This document shows positions 20,598 to 30,628 of a stretch of DNA of 64,000 nucleotides, in pieces. The stretch is from Providencia vermicola (GTDB taxonomy: Bacteria; Pseudomonadota; Gammaproteobacteria; Enterobacterales; Enterobacteriaceae), in assembly GCF_020381325.1 (NCBI RefSeq), contig NZ_JAGSPI010000009.1, positions 117,876 to 181,875 of the forward strand, read 5' to 3'. Position numbers and translations under genes: made by a program. The number at the start of each line of letters is the position of its first letter. Positions within the stretch are counted from its first letter, which is position 1. The notes below the pieces were generated by a model. The model did not search any database, was not told the DNA's origin, and worked only from the letters and a program-made list of their open reading frames with translations.

Positions 20598-21287
20598 ATG
20601 GCAAGACGCATTCTAGTGGTTGAAGATGAAGCGCCCATCCGAGAAATGGTTTGTTTTGTATTAGAACAGAATGGTTTTCAGCCAATTGAAGCTGATGATT
20701 ATGACAGCGCAATTGCACAGCTAGTTGATCCTCTCCCTGATTTGGTTTTATTGGATTGGATGATCCCTGGTGGTTCAGGTCTCCAAGTGATTAAACATAT
20801 GAAGCGCGATAGCGCGACGCGTGATGTTCCCGTGATGATGTTAACAGCACGCGGAGAAGAAGAAGATCGTGTGAAAGGGCTTGAAGTCGGCGCTGATGAT
20901 TATTTGATTAAGCCGTTTTCCCCGAAAGAGTTAATTGCTCGCGTTAAAGCTATCCTCCGTCGGATCTCTCCGATGTCGACAGAAGATATCATCGAAATGA
21001 ATGGGTTAACGTTAGACCCAACCTCCCACCGAGTGACAAGTAATGACACCCCGATTGATATGGGGCCAACGGAATATAAGCTTCTGCATTTCTTTATGAC
21101 GCACCCTGAGCGTGTATACAGCCGTGAGCAGCTCTTGAATTATGTGTGGGGTGCGAACGTTTATGTCGAAGATAGAACGGTGGATGTGCACATTCGGCGT
21201 TTAAGAAAAGCGCTAGAAACTGAAGGTCATGATAAAATGGTGCAAACAGTACGCGGTACGGGTTACCGTTTCTCTGTTCGTTATTAA
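20598..21287 (+). CDS. phoB: PhoB, phosphate-starvation response regulator
   Basis: A 229-aa OmpR-class regulator. It has an N-terminal receiver with the phosphoacceptor Asp53 (LLDWMIPGG) and Lys in [11 protein letters not shown], and a C-terminal winged helix with [16 protein letters not shown] and VRGTGYRF. It activates the pho regulon. phoR follows 23 bp downstream in the same operon. Confidence 0.97.
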   Translation: MARRILVVEDEAPIREMVCFVLEQNGFQPIEADDYDSAIAQLVDPLPDLVLLDWMIPGGSGLQVIKHMKRDSATRDVPVMMLTARGEEEDRVKGLEVGADDYLIKPFSPKELIARVKAILRRISPMSTEDIIEMNGLTLDPTSHRVTSNDTPIDMGPTEYKLLHFFMTHPERVYSREQLLNYVWGANVYVEDRTVDVHIRRLRKALETEGHDKMVQTVRGTGYRFSVRY

Positions 21288-21310
21288 CGACAAACTAGGG
21301 AGAGACATGC

Positions 21311-22621
21311 GTGCTTGAACGCTTATCGATTAAACAGCTGGTTTGGGGGCTGTTTTTATTTATCTTACCCGCGCTCATTTTGTCCGTTTTTATCGGACAC
21401 TTGTCTTGGCTGTTAGTGATTTCATTATTAGCAGCGCTTGTGTGGCATGGCTATAACTTACTGAAGCTCTCTTATTGGCTTTGGCTGGATAAAAGTATGT
21501 TACCACCTGAAGGGCGAGGGGGCTGGGAGCCGATATTTTACGGTATTTACCAGATGCAGCAGCGTAACCGTAAACGCCGCCGCGAATTAGGGCAATTGAT
21601 TAAACGTTTTCGTAGTGGCGCTGAGTCTTTACCCGACGCTGTTGTGATGATGACCACTGAGGGCAATATTTTTTGGTGTAATCGCCACGCTCAGGCTTTG
21701 TTAGGTTTTCGCTGGCCAGAAGATAATGGCCAACATATTTTTAATTTATTACGCTACCCGGACTTTAGTCGTTATTTTTCAATCAAAAGCTACGACCAAG
21801 CATTAACCATTGAGCTTAATAGTGGGGAAATTGTTGAGTTCCGTATCTTGCCTTATACCGAAGGGCAGCTACTGATGGTGGCACGAGATGTCACTGAAAA
21901 ACGTCGGTTGGAGAAAGCGCGTAGGGATTTTTTTGCTAACGTTAGCCACGAATTGCGCACACCACTTACCGTTATTCAGGGATATCTTGAGGTGATGGAT
22001 GACCAGGAAGGTATGCCAGCTGTCAATAAAAAAGCGCTGAATGTGATGCAAGAGCAAGCCCATAGAATGGATAATTTGGTTAAACAGCTTTTGCAGTTAT
22101 CCCGTATTGAAATAGCCCCGCAAATCAACCTTGATGAGCAGGTAAACATTCCTGTTATCCTCAAAATGATAGAGCAAGAAGCGTTAAGTTTAAGCCAAGG
22201 CCGCCAGAAATTTGAGTTTAATATCGATGAATCACTGCGAGTACATGGCAATGAGGAGCAACTGCGCAGTGCTGTGGCGAACTTAGTGTATAACGCTATT
22301 AACCATACGCCTGAAGGCACCATAATTTGTGTGGATTGGCGCAAAACCAGTCTTGGCGCTCAATTTAGTGTGAAGGATAACGGGCCAGGGATCCCGTCAG
22401 AGCATCTTCCTCGTTTGACAGAGCGTTTTTACCGTGTGGATAAAGCGCGTTCACGTCAAGGTGGTGGTGGAACAGGGCTTGGGTTGGCTATTGTGAAACA
22501 TGCTGTTCAGCACCATAGCAGCCAGCTAGTGGTCACTAGCCAAGTCGGTAAAGGGAGTGAGTTCTCATTTACTTTACCGCCAGTGCTAATCGTTGATGAT
22601 AAAAAATTAAAAAAATCCTAA
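21311..22621 (+). CDS. phoR: PhoR, phosphate-regulon sensor kinase
   Basis: A 436-aa membrane histidine kinase with two N-terminal membrane segments (about residues 10-55), a PAS domain ([16 protein letters not shown]), the H box with His213 ([12 protein letters not shown]), the N box ([11 protein letters not shown]) and the G boxes (DNGPGIP and GTGLGLAI). It starts with GTG at 21311, giving MLERLS as in E. coli. It phosphorylates or dephosphorylates PhoB depending on Pst-mediated phosphate supply. Confidence 0.96.
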   Translation: MLERLSIKQLVWGLFLFILPALILSVFIGHLSWLLVISLLAALVWHGYNLLKLSYWLWLDKSMLPPEGRGGWEPIFYGIYQMQQRNRKRRRELGQLIKRFRSGAESLPDAVVMMTTEGNIFWCNRHAQALLGFRWPEDNGQHIFNLLRYPDFSRYFSIKSYDQALTIELNSGEIVEFRILPYTEGQLLMVARDVTEKRRLEKARRDFFANVSHELRTPLTVIQGYLEVMDDQEGMPAVNKKALNVMQEQAHRMDNLVKQLLQLSRIEIAPQINLDEQVNIPVILKMIEQEALSLSQGRQKFEFNIDESLRVHGNEEQLRSAVANLVYNAINHTPEGTIICVDWRKTSLGAQFSVKDNGPGIPSEHLPRLTERFYRVDKARSRQGGGGTGLGLAIVKHAVQHHSSQLVVTSQVGKGSEFSFTLPPVLIVDDKKLKKS

Positions 22622-23111
22622 ATGATTCCACTTTGTTAATATAATCAAATTATTAATAAAGTGGATCCTACTTGTTTATCTATTAATTAATTCTGTTAAT
22701 ACATTATTTTTTTATATTATCCTGCCAATTAATGGTTTTGATATTATATATCCTACCAGTTAGTAAAAAAAATGAATGACAAAATGATGAGTTGATTATT
22801 TTTCGAGCAAATCATATAACGAGTATTGTGATTTTACTGAAAGGAATCACTGGTTCTGAAAATTAGTTTAGTTATTTCCTCTTGTTTTCGGGTTTGCTAT
22901 TGCCTTTTTGCCCTATAAAAGTTCTACTTGTTGTCAGTTATTGGCGATTTTTTCTGTTTTTTGATTTTTCGTTTTGTCATAGGCAAGCAGGCATACTTTT
23001 TATATTGTTAATAGTATGTTTATCAGAATTCTATCTCGCTATATATATTTCAAAGGGTTGCTAAGTGCATACCCGTAATTTTTTATTTTCGCTACTAAAA
23101 ATTAACATAAT
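22622..23111. other. Intergenic region between phoR and brnQ
   Basis: Contains a long inverted repeat (TCCACTTT and AAAGTGGA around an AT-rich loop, 22626-22663) after phoR, without a T-run. A 60-codon hydrophobic frame at 22882-23064 has no ribosome binding site and unlikely composition. The brnQ promoter must lie here, but I cannot place it. Confidence 0.45.
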
Positions 23112-24437
23112 ATGGCTCATCGTTTATCATCAAGAGATATCATCGCATTAGGTTTTATGACCTTTGCGTTATTTGTCGGGGCAGGCAATATTATTTTCCC
23201 TCCGATGGTTGGCTTACAGGCAGGGGAACAAGTTTGGACCGCCGCACTTGGCTTTTTAGTCACGGGTGTGGGTCTACCTGTATTAACCGTTATTGCATTG
23301 GCGAAAGTTGGGGGGGGAATTGAAGCCCTGAGTACGCCAGTGGGGAAAACAGCGGGTTTACTGCTAGCGGTAGTCGCTTATTTATCTGTCGGCCCGTTAT
23401 TCGCCACACCAAGAACTGCAACAGTATCGTATAAAGTCGGGATCGCACCATTATTTGGCGGCGAATCTGATATGTTACTGTTTATCTATAGCGCGGTGTA
23501 TTTTGTGCTAGTGATTGGTATTTCGCTGTATCCAGGGAAACTACTGGATAGCGTAGGGCACATTTTGGCGCCTGTTAAAATGCTGGCATTGGCTATTTTG
23601 GGTGTTGCAGCGGTGATGTGGCCCGCGGGCGATCCAATTCCGTCAACGGTAGACTACCGTGATATGGCCTTCTCAAATGGCTTTATTAACGGTTACCTCA
23701 CTATGGATACCCTCGGGGCGATGGTGTTTGGTATTGTTATCGTAAATGCGGCGCGTTCAAGGGGTATCGAAAACTCATCATTACTCACTCGCTACACCAT
23801 GTGGGCAGGCTTAATTGCAGGGGTACTGTTGACGCTGGTGTATTTATCCTTGTTCAAACTGGGTGAAAACAGTGGCTCGCTAATCCCAAATCCAGAAGAT
23901 GGTGCGGATATCCTACACACTTATGTGCAATACACGTTTGGTGGCTACGGTAGCTTCTTCCTTGCGGTATTGATTTTTGTGGCTTGTATGGTGACTGCGG
24001 TTGGCTTGACCTGTGCTTGTGCGGAGTTTTTTAGCCGCTACGTGCCAATTTCTTACCGTAAGCTTGTGTTGATCTTAGGTATTTTCTCTATGGTCATCTC
24101 AAACTTAGGTTTAAGTAAGTTAATTGCCTTTTCACTACCTGTACTGGTTTCAATTTACCCTCCTTGTATTGTTTTGATCTTACTGAGCTTTACATTGAAA
24201 TGGTGGAAAAATCCAACGGTGGTGATAGCCCCAACGATGCTGGTAAGCTTTGTGGTCGGTTTAATTGGTGCGGTGAAAGCGTCCGAACATTTGAAAGTCT
24301 ATATCCCAGAGTGGATGACAGCGATGCCATTGTATAAACAGGATTTAGTTTGGGTATTACCTACGCTTGTCGTCTTGGTTGTCGCGATTGTTTGTGACAA
24401 AGTGGTGTCACCAGCAGTGCAGCATAAACAAGTTTAA
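23112..24437 (+). CDS. brnQ: BrnQ, branched-chain amino acid transporter
   Basis: A 441-aa sodium-coupled Leu/Ile/Val carrier of the LIVCS family (E. coli 439 aa) with about 12 membrane segments. The conserved N-terminus [20 protein letters not shown] and the [20 protein letters not shown] block identify it. The phoBR-brnQ order is as in E. coli. Its own terminator follows. Confidence 0.95.
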   Translation: MAHRLSSRDIIALGFMTFALFVGAGNIIFPPMVGLQAGEQVWTAALGFLVTGVGLPVLTVIALAKVGGGIEALSTPVGKTAGLLLAVVAYLSVGPLFATPRTATVSYKVGIAPLFGGESDMLLFIYSAVYFVLVIGISLYPGKLLDSVGHILAPVKMLALAILGVAAVMWPAGDPIPSTVDYRDMAFSNGFINGYLTMDTLGAMVFGIVIVNAARSRGIENSSLLTRYTMWAGLIAGVLLTLVYLSLFKLGENSGSLIPNPEDGADILHTYVQYTFGGYGSFFLAVLIFVACMVTAVGLTCACAEFFSRYVPISYRKLVLILGIFSMVISNLGLSKLIAFSLPVLVSIYPPCIVLILLSFTLKWWKNPTVVIAPTMLVSFVVGLIGAVKASEHLKVYIPEWMTAMPLYKQDLVWVLPTLVVLVVAIVCDKVVSPAVQHKQV

Positions 24438-24456
24438 TTATCTGAATTATCGAATA

Positions 24457-24490
24457 AAAGGGAGCCGATTGGCTCCCTTTTTCTTTTTGA
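24457..24490 (+). terminator. Terminator of brnQ
   Basis: AAAAGGGAGCC and GGCTCCCTTTT arms around GATT, followed by a T-rich tail. Confidence 0.9.
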
Positions 24491-24595
24491 GTGTACTCAA
24501 AACTGAAATGTATTTATCAAATAAGTATCCAATCTTTCTTGTTGAAATTGGTACTCCGTACGAATAAAGTGGTGTGTATGCGCAAGGAGGTGCAG

Positions 24596-24919
24596 ATGAA
24601 CTACTTAGAGCTTATTGAAACGACAGTATTTAGTCGTGAGCGAAAGTTATTAATGGATGATGATGAGTTTCAATTATTTCAGACATTTTTGTTAGAAAAC
24701 TATGAATATGGTGACACGATAAGTCGCACTGGCGGATGTAAAAAAATACGTTGGAGCCTATTAAATAAAGGCAAACGTAGTGGTGTTAGGGTGATTTATT
24801 ATACAAGAGCAATCAGTGGTAGACTGTATCTGCTTCTGATTTACGCTAAAAATGGAAAGGATGATTTAAAAGAGCAAGAAAAAACTGTCTTAAGGTCTAT
24901 TATTCAAAAGCTTGCTTAA
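24596..24919 (+). CDS. RelE/HigB-family toxin of a type II toxin-antitoxin pair
   Basis: A 107-aa predicted mRNA interferase of the RelE/ParE superfamily. The pattern CKKIRWSLLNKGKRSGVRVIYYTR followed by LYLLLIYAKNGKDDLKEQEK is typical of HigB-like toxins. The start at 24596 is preceded by AAGGAGG. Upstream in-frame starts are weaker and extend the protein beyond the family length. It is the first gene of a pair with a helix-turn-helix antitoxin, the HigBA-like order. The small palindrome GTACTCCGTAC just upstream (24551-24561) could be part of an autoregulatory operator. Confidence 0.8.
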   Translation: MNYLELIETTVFSRERKLLMDDDEFQLFQTFLLENYEYGDTISRTGGCKKIRWSLLNKGKRSGVRVIYYTRAISGRLYLLLIYAKNGKDDLKEQEKTVLRSIIQKLA

Positions 24920-24965
24920 TTTGAGACTAAATGGAATTAAACCTTTCTATCATGGGAAGAACGGT

Positions 24966-25268
24966 ATGGAAAAAAAACTTTTTGATGACTTAGTGAGTAG
25001 TTTGGAAGAAATGGTCGCCATTGAAAATGGCGAACTGATTCCAGATAGCGAAAATGTTCATCGTCTCGAATTACCAGATGTCAAAGCGATTCGCAAACAT
25101 GTTGGAATGAAGCAACAAGAGTTTGCTGAGGCGATTGGCTCAAGTGTGGATTTAGTCCGTAGTTGGGAGCAAAAGCGTAGATTCCCATCGGGCATGGCAC
25201 TCAAAATTTTATTTCTTATTGAAAAGAAACCCTGCATTATCGATGAGTTAAGGGATATTCGGATTTAA
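24966..25268 (+). CDS. NadS/HigA-family helix-turn-helix antitoxin
   Basis: A 100-aa antitoxin with a short N-terminal toxin-binding region (MEKKLFDDLVSSLEEMV) and an XRE helix-turn-helix (MKQQEFAEAIGSSVDLVRSWEQKRRFPSG). It is typical of NadS partners of HigB/RelE toxins and probably represses its own operon. ATG 24966 is preceded by GGGAAGAACGG. The in-frame codon at 24912 overlaps the toxin end and adds 18 unmatched residues. The gap to the toxin stop is 46 bp. Confidence 0.82.
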   Translation: MEKKLFDDLVSSLEEMVAIENGELIPDSENVHRLELPDVKAIRKHVGMKQQEFAEAIGSSVDLVRSWEQKRRFPSGMALKILFLIEKKPCIIDELRDIRI

Positions 25269-25302
25269 CCAAGCCCATGATAGTACAGGGCTTGGTTTTA
25301 TT
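25267..25302 (+). terminator. Terminator of the toxin-antitoxin operon
   Basis: AACCAAGCCC and GGGCTTGGTT arms with a T-rich tail, overlapping the antitoxin stop. It may also serve ggt from the other strand. Confidence 0.8.
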
Positions 25303-25310
25303 ACGCTGAA

Positions 25311-27077
25311 TTAATTCACGCCGACGGCGCTACCCGCTGGTCGGCGAACATCATTAGAGCCGTAAATAAAGCCTTCGCGGACTTTGCCAGAAACAGCGGA
25401 GTCATTACCCGATGACTTAGCACTGACGCCAGCACCATCAGGGATAGCAACCATGATTAGCTCAGCGGCACCCCAAGGTGTTTGCTCAACCATCTTATAG
25501 CCCATCTTATCGAGGAGGGCTAAGCTATCTTTCGACACACCACGCTCTTCGTAATACACCTCATCAGGTAGCCATTGATGGTGAATACGCGGTGCATTGA
25601 CAGCTTCTTGTGGTGGCATACCGTGGTCAATGATATTCAAAGCAGTTTGCAGGGTGATAGAAATAATCCGTGAGCCTCCCGGTGAGCCAAGCACTAAGAA
25701 TACTTTGCCATCTTTGGTGACAATAGTTGGGCTCATTGATGAAAGTGGGCGTTTACCCGGCGCGATAGAATTTCGTTCACCTTGTACTAAGCCATAAAGG
25801 TTTTTCTCTCCAACTTTTGTCGTGAAATCGTCCATTTCATCATTAAGGAAGAACCCTGTTCCTGGCGGGATAACCACGGAGCCAAATCGACCGTTGATTG
25901 TGTAAGTGGTTGAAACGGCATTTCCTTTTTCATCAACAACCGAGTAATGGGTTGTTTCTGGCTTTTCATGAGGCCCCATCCCTGGCTGAACTTGCGTTGA
26001 CGGTGTCGCTTGGTTTGGCTTGATTTCTTTGCGCAGCTCTTCGGCGTAGGCTTTGCTTAACAATTTTTCGGTTGGGTTATCCACAAACTCAGGGTCGCCA
26101 AGAAACGTATTTCGGTCCATATAGGCGTGGCGCATGGCTTCAGTCAGGGTATGAACATACTCAGCAGAATTAAAACCCATCTCTTTAAGGTCATAACCCT
26201 CTAAAATATTTAAGGTTTGGCAGATAGTTACGCCACCAGAGCTTGGTGGTGGTGCAGAAATGAATTGATAGCCTCTATAAGTGCAGCTAACTGGTGCTGT
26301 ATCAGTAATAGTAAAATCAGCAAAATCTTTGGCTGTTAGTATGCCTCCATTCTTCTTTGAGGCTTCCTCGACCGCTTTTGGTATTTCACCTTCATAGAAA
26401 GCAGATGGCCCATTTTTAGCAATTTTTTCAAGGGTATTGGCTAAATCGGTTTGTACCAATAAGTCACCGGGCTGGAAAGCACTACCATCAGGCTTTAAGA
26501 ATATGCGCGCAACTTCAGGGTCTTGTTTAAAGCGCTCGGTGGTTGTATCCAGCACATCGGTATCTGCACGGGTTAGGGTGAAGCCTTCTCTGGCAAGTTT
26601 AATTGCAGGCTCCATCACTTGTTGTCGGCTCATTGTACCGTATTTTTCTAATGCATAATCAAGGCCTTTGACGGTACCTGGTACACCAGATGCGAGGTAG
26701 CCATACAGGCTGGCGTCTTTGATTAACTTGCCGTCTTTATCAAGATACATGTCTGCACTTGCTGCGGCAGGGGCGGTTTCTCTAAAATTGATGAATAGGT
26801 CTTTACCATCAGCCAAGTGAATGGTCATAAAGCCACCACCGCCAATATTGCCACAACATGGGTTTACAACCGCTTGGGCATAGCCAACTGCCACTGCGGC
26901 ATCCACTGCGTTACCACCAGATTTCAGGATATCAGCCCCGATTTGTGAGGCTAAATGTTGTGATGAAACAACCATGCCTTTTTGGGCTTCAACGGCGGGT
27001 TCTGATGCAGCAAAGAGCTGACTTGAAAATAATAAGGAAACTAATAAAGCAGCAGGGCGTAATGATGTTCTGATCAT
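25311..27077 (-). CDS. ggt: Gamma-glutamyltranspeptidase, periplasmic
   Basis: A 588-aa precursor that is self-cleaved into large and small subunits. It hydrolyses glutathione or transfers the gamma-glutamyl group. A signal peptide ends near residue 24 (SSQLFA). The nucleophile is Thr375 in PETTHYSVVD, the first residue of the small subunit after autocleavage. GNIGGGGFMTIH and SMSPTIV with LGSPGGSRII form the active-site pocket. The start at 27077 has a GGGAG site. A start at 27116 would add 13 residues ahead of the signal peptide. Confidence 0.95.
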   Translation of the reverse strand: MIRTSLRPAALLVSLLFSSQLFAASEPAVEAQKGMVVSSQHLASQIGADILKSGGNAVDAAVAVGYAQAVVNPCCGNIGGGGFMTIHLADGKDLFINFRETAPAAASADMYLDKDGKLIKDASLYGYLASGVPGTVKGLDYALEKYGTMSRQQVMEPAIKLAREGFTLTRADTDVLDTTTERFKQDPEVARIFLKPDGSAFQPGDLLVQTDLANTLEKIAKNGPSAFYEGEIPKAVEEASKKNGGILTAKDFADFTITDTAPVSCTYRGYQFISAPPPSSGGVTICQTLNILEGYDLKEMGFNSAEYVHTLTEAMRHAYMDRNTFLGDPEFVDNPTEKLLSKAYAEELRKEIKPNQATPSTQVQPGMGPHEKPETTHYSVVDEKGNAVSTTYTINGRFGSVVIPPGTGFFLNDEMDDFTTKVGEKNLYGLVQGERNSIAPGKRPLSSMSPTIVTKDGKVFLVLGSPGGSRIISITLQTALNIIDHGMPPQEAVNAPRIHHQWLPDEVYYEERGVSKDSLALLDKMGYKMVEQTPWGAAELIMVAIPDGAGVSAKSSGNDSAVSGKVREGFIYGSNDVRRPAGSAVGVN

Positions 27078-27254
27078 TCGTATCTCCCAGTTAAGGTAAG
27101 GTTTGATGTAACACAAATCAATATTATGAATAATTTGTTAATTATTTGTGTTTTTAATGTATAGCATACAATAGTGCAGAACGTTGAATATTTGAGTTAA
27201 GAAGTGTTAACTGGGTAGGGTTATTTATCAATAAGTAGGATTTAAATATGGATA

Positions 27255-27277
27255 GGAAAAGGGCTCAAAAAGAGCCC
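27255..27277 (-). terminator. Terminator of the lipoprotein gene
   Basis: On the minus strand GGGCTC and GAGCCC pair around five T and are followed by TTTTCC. Confidence 0.75.
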
Positions 27278-27287
27278 GTGAAGTATA

Positions 27288-27908
27288 TTATTTCTTATTA
27301 AACAATGCCATGTGTACCCAACCATTATTGGTTAAAATGAGAGGGCTTTGCTGTGCACGTTCAGCATGTGTTTGTGCTGATTTAATTTGAGGATAAGCCG
27401 CAATCACTTTTTCATTTTTTGCCCATGCAGCAACATCCTCCAGTTTTTGCGTGTAGTTGGCGATAGAAATCTGCTGTCCACCGCGCTCAGCTGGCTCAGT
27501 AAAATTAGTGACTTCGTTCACGACGAGCTTACCTGTGCAGAAACTGCCACGGCCTGAAGATTGGGCTTGCTTCTCGTTATAAAATTTTTGCCCTTCACTG
27601 GTCAACGTATATTCGACGCCATCCCCCACTTGCTCACCACTCCACATATCTTTCACTGTGACTTGTTTTTCGCTTTTTGCCAGTAAACCTGCATTCACTA
27701 AAGTATCCAGTTGCTCAATATTACGGTAGCTGAATTTGGTGATAAAGCCTGCTGGCATAGGCTCTACATTGATACAAATCGCTTTCTTAGTATCGAGGTA
27801 ATCTTGGATAGACTTTTTGAAGTTACTTTCTGATGCGGTTTGGCTGTTATCACATCCAGCAAGTAATGCACTGATGAGGGCGATTGAGGTGATGAGTTTT
27901 AATTTCAT
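27288..27908 (-). CDS. Lipoprotein of unknown function
   Basis: A 206-aa protein with a lipobox ending at Cys19 (SALLAGC). The mature part is hydrophilic with no membrane segment. It contains a pair of Cys (AICINVEP and SFCTGK) that could form a disulfide. I do not recognise a family. The Asp at position +2 after the Cys (CDNS) argues for retention in the inner membrane under the Lol rule. It is monocistronic, bounded by its own terminator. Confidence 0.7.
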   Translation of the reverse strand: MKLKLITSIALISALLAGCDNSQTASESNFKKSIQDYLDTKKAICINVEPMPAGFITKFSYRNIEQLDTLVNAGLLAKSEKQVTVKDMWSGEQVGDGVEYTLTSEGQKFYNEKQAQSSGRGSFCTGKLVVNEVTNFTEPAERGGQQISIANYTQKLEDVAAWAKNEKVIAAYPQIKSAQTHAERAQQSPLILTNNGWVHMALFNKK

Positions 27909-28051
27909 TTTCCGATACCTAACTTTGTTATTTATTTGTAATTAAATGATTCTAATTGTAACGGTAATATAAATAAGGAAAGGTTTATAGTCAGAGATAA
28001 ATGATAAGGGGGATTTTGGGGTTGTTTGAGATGTTTCTTAGGGCGATATTA

Positions 28052-28083
28052 TGAAAAGAAAAAGCGGGCAATTAGCCCGCTTT
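28052..28083 (-). terminator. Terminator of the peroxiredoxin gene
   Basis: AAAGCGGGC and GCCCGCTTT arms around AATTA, with a T-rich minus-strand tail, 20 bp after the stop. Confidence 0.85.
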
Positions 28084-28103
28084 CGAAAAACTGAATCGAT
28101 TGA

Positions 28104-28706
28104 TTACAGTTTTGCAGAGTTTTTGGTCAGGTAGTCAGCAACGCCTTTTGGAGAAGCATTCATACCTTCTTTTCCTTTTTCCCACTGAGCTGGGCAAACA
28201 TCACCGTGCTCTTCGTGGAATTGCAGTGCGTCAACCATACGCAGCATTTCGTCAATGTTACGGCCTAATGGCAGGTCGTTAACCACTTGGTGACGAACAA
28301 CACCGTTTTTGTCAACGAGGAAAGAACCACGCAGGGCAACGCCTGCTTCTGGGTGTTCAATGCCGTAAGCTTTCATGATTTCGCGTTTGATATCAGCAAC
28401 CATCGGGTATTTAACTTCACCGATACCGCCGTTATCTACTGGGGTTTTACGCCATGCGTTATGAACAAACTCAGAGTCAAAAGAAACACCAACAATTTCA
28501 ACACCGCGTTTTTTGAATTCTTCATAGCGGTGGTCAAATGCGATCAGCTCTGAAGGACAAACGAAAGTAAAGTCCATTGGCCAGAAGAAGATCACAGCTG
28601 GACGGCCGTTCAGGTGGGTTTTCAGGTTGAAGTTTTCAACGATTTCACCGTTACCTAAAACAGCAGCAGCAGTAAAGTCAGGGGCTTGACGTGTTACCAG
28701 AACCAT
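28104..28706 (-). CDS. Typical 2-Cys peroxiredoxin (AhpC/TSA family)
   Basis: A 200-aa peroxidase for hydrogen peroxide and organic peroxides. The peroxidatic Cys50 lies in FTFVCPSE and the resolving Cys near residue 171 in GDVCPAQW. The sequence follows the TsaA-type branch more than E. coli AhpC, and no ahpF is adjacent, so thioredoxin is the likely reductant. GGAGTAAATT precedes the start. A palindrome upstream resembles an OxyR site. Confidence 0.92.
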   Translation of the reverse strand: MVLVTRQAPDFTAAAVLGNGEIVENFNLKTHLNGRPAVIFFWPMDFTFVCPSELIAFDHRYEEFKKRGVEIVGVSFDSEFVHNAWRKTPVDNGGIGEVKYPMVADIKREIMKAYGIEHPEAGVALRGSFLVDKNGVVRHQVVNDLPLGRNIDEMLRMVDALQFHEEHGDVCPAQWEKGKEGMNASPKGVADYLTKNSAKL

Positions 28707-28820
28707 AATTTACTCCTATGAGTTTGATTTTTGTCCGAGAGATTTTACAAAAACTATATATTTTCGGACATAGACTTCCAAAAGGATAAAAAATTATCTT
28801 TTGATAATAAAGACATTTAA

Positions 28821-28861
28821 ACCAATTATTGTGATAGGTTTTAACTATCAATTGTACTGGT
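28821..28861. promoter_or_regulatory. Long imperfect palindrome, possible OxyR site
   Basis: A 41-bp imperfect palindrome is centred on GATAG-N7-CTATC (28833-28849). ATAG-N7-CTAT is half of the OxyR consensus. The next expected ATAG is present only as ACTG. It is 115-155 bp upstream of the peroxiredoxin start, a plausible distance for a peroxide-responsive promoter. Confidence 0.4.
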
Positions 28862-28916
28862 TTAATAAATTAATATCAATAAGATAGTTTTATTCTGCCA
28901 AAGTGCAAGCATTAAT

Positions 28917-29528
28917 TTATTCCTTTGCCTGTATTGTGACATCTTGTACAAAAATTTGTTGCAGTGCACTCGCCATCATTTGTGGGTAAAATTGAAAGAA
29001 AATATTTTCAAGTTCACTATACTGCAATAAAAAATCATCAAATGAACCACTGAGCGCACTCAGTTTAGGCCTTCTTTTCGCCATCCCATTCAGGGATTTA
29101 CCGATATAGCTTTTGTCTGCGTAACGAATTAACCATTGTTGCGGCCAGAGATACTCATTTAGCTCCTGAAATTTTTCAGGGGTATGACAAAGCTGAGGTT
29201 CGATAATATTTCGACAATAATGCACAAATTCAGGTAATGAAGTGGCTGGCTCAATTGTCGACCAATGCAAAGACAAAAAATGATCCCACACTAAATCCAA
29301 TGTGATCGGCGCAACACGCCGATATTCCTCACGAAACAGCCACTTGGCTTCTTTGACCAAAGGATGCGTGTCAGTAACACGATCGACGGCACGGTGCATC
29401 ATAATGCCAGAGACAATTTCGGACGAGTAAAGTCCCGCAGGGTTGCCGCGAACGTAGTCAGCCATTGTGTTGCCGAGCAGGGAGCTGTCAGCGAGGTGGG
29501 CTAGGTGGAGGTGTGCTAGGTAATTCAT
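28917..29528 (-). CDS. acpH: AcpH, acyl carrier protein phosphodiesterase
   Basis: A 203-aa HD-like hydrolase that removes 4'-phosphopantetheine from holo-ACP (E. coli 193 aa). The N-terminus MNYLAHLHLAHLADSSLLGN and the motifs MMHRAVDRVTDTHP and VWDHFLSLHW are characteristic. It is divergent from queA as in E. coli, but with 1.1 kb of ERIC repeats in between. Confidence 0.93.
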   Translation of the reverse strand: MNYLAHLHLAHLADSSLLGNTMADYVRGNPAGLYSSEIVSGIMMHRAVDRVTDTHPLVKEAKWLFREEYRRVAPITLDLVWDHFLSLHWSTIEPATSLPEFVHYCRNIIEPQLCHTPEKFQELNEYLWPQQWLIRYADKSYIGKSLNGMAKRRPKLSALSGSFDDFLLQYSELENIFFQFYPQMMASALQQIFVQDVTIQAKE

Positions 29529-29550
29529 TCCCTTATAGTATACCTGATGC

Positions 29551-30395
29551 CTTTCAAATTATAGCTGTGTTAGCGGCACAAACCGACCCTAGTCACATAC
29601 TTATGTATGCTCCTAGGGATCAATTTGCTTGCTGCCTTGCTCTAATTCGAAATTCATGAGGTATAAATATTGAGATAAAAACCAAAGTCTTTAAGTCTTT
29701 CAAATTATCACTGTGTTAGCGGCACAAACCGACCCTAGTCACATACTTATGTATGCTCCTAGGGATCAATTTGCTTGCTGCCTTGCTCTAATTCGAAATT
29801 CATGAGGTATAAATATTGAGATAAAAACCAAAGTCTTTAAGTCTTTCAAATTATCGCACTGTGTTAGCGGCACAAACCGACCCTAGTCACATACTTATGT
29901 ATGCTCCTAGGGATCAATTTGCTTGCTGCCTTGCTCTAATTCGAAATTCATGAGGTATAAATATTGAGATAAAAACCAAAGTCTTTAAGTCTTTCAAATT
30001 ATCGCTGTGTTAGCGGTACAAACTGACCCTAGTCACATAATTGTGTATGCTCCTAGGGATCAATTTGCTTGCTGCCTTGCTCTAATTCGAAATTCATGAG
30101 GTATAAATATTGAGATAAAAACCAAAGTCTTTAAGTCTTTCAAATTATCACTGTGTTAGCGGCACAAACCGACCCTAGTCACATACTTATGTATGCTCCT
30201 AGGGATCAATTTGCTTGCTGCCTTGCTCTAATTCGAAATTCATGAGGTATAAATATTGAGATAAAAATCAAAGTCTTTAAGTCTTTCAAATTATCGCTGT
30301 GTTAGCGGTACAAACTGACCCTAGTCACATAATTGTGTATGCTCCTAGGGATCAATTTGCTTGCTGCCTACCTGTGATTTGAAATCCATAGGATA
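29551..30395. repeat. Six tandem 146-bp units, each with an ERIC core
   Basis: Units begin with CTTTCAAATT at 29551, 29697, 29843, 29991, 30137 and 30283. The period is 146 bp, except 148 for unit 3, which has two extra bases. Each holds the ERIC palindrome CCCTAGTCACATACTTATG with TATGCTCCTAGGG. Units 4 and 6 share the variants GCGGTACAAACTG and CATAATTGTG, so units 3-4 and 5-6 look like copies of one dimer. The last unit ends in diverged sequence. The array fills the acpH-queA divergent region. From 30396 to 30628 the queA promoter side is AT-rich without further repeats. Confidence 0.92.
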
Positions 30396-30628
30396 TTATT
30401 TAGTACTTAGCTAAATAATGAAAAATGATAGAAATAAAGTTGTCATGAAAGCGGAATAAAATTGAAATAATTCATCCATCGAATGGATAAATAGCGTACA
30501 GAATTTTTTGCTAACAAAATATTTGTTAAATAATGGTGGTTTTTTGTGCGATTTTGCGCTTATTTCTTGCGCCAAAGGCGGTGCGGCACTAGACTAGTCG
30601 CCTGTTTTTTTAGATTGATGTCAATACA

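Noticed and set aside
22882..23064. 60-aa hydrophobic frame upstream of brnQ
   Set aside because: No ribosome binding site, Phe-rich composition typical of AT-rich chance frames, and no recognisable family.
29551..30395. CRISPR array
   Set aside because: The repeats are 146 bp and directly abutting, with no unique spacers and no cas genes. The core matches ERIC.
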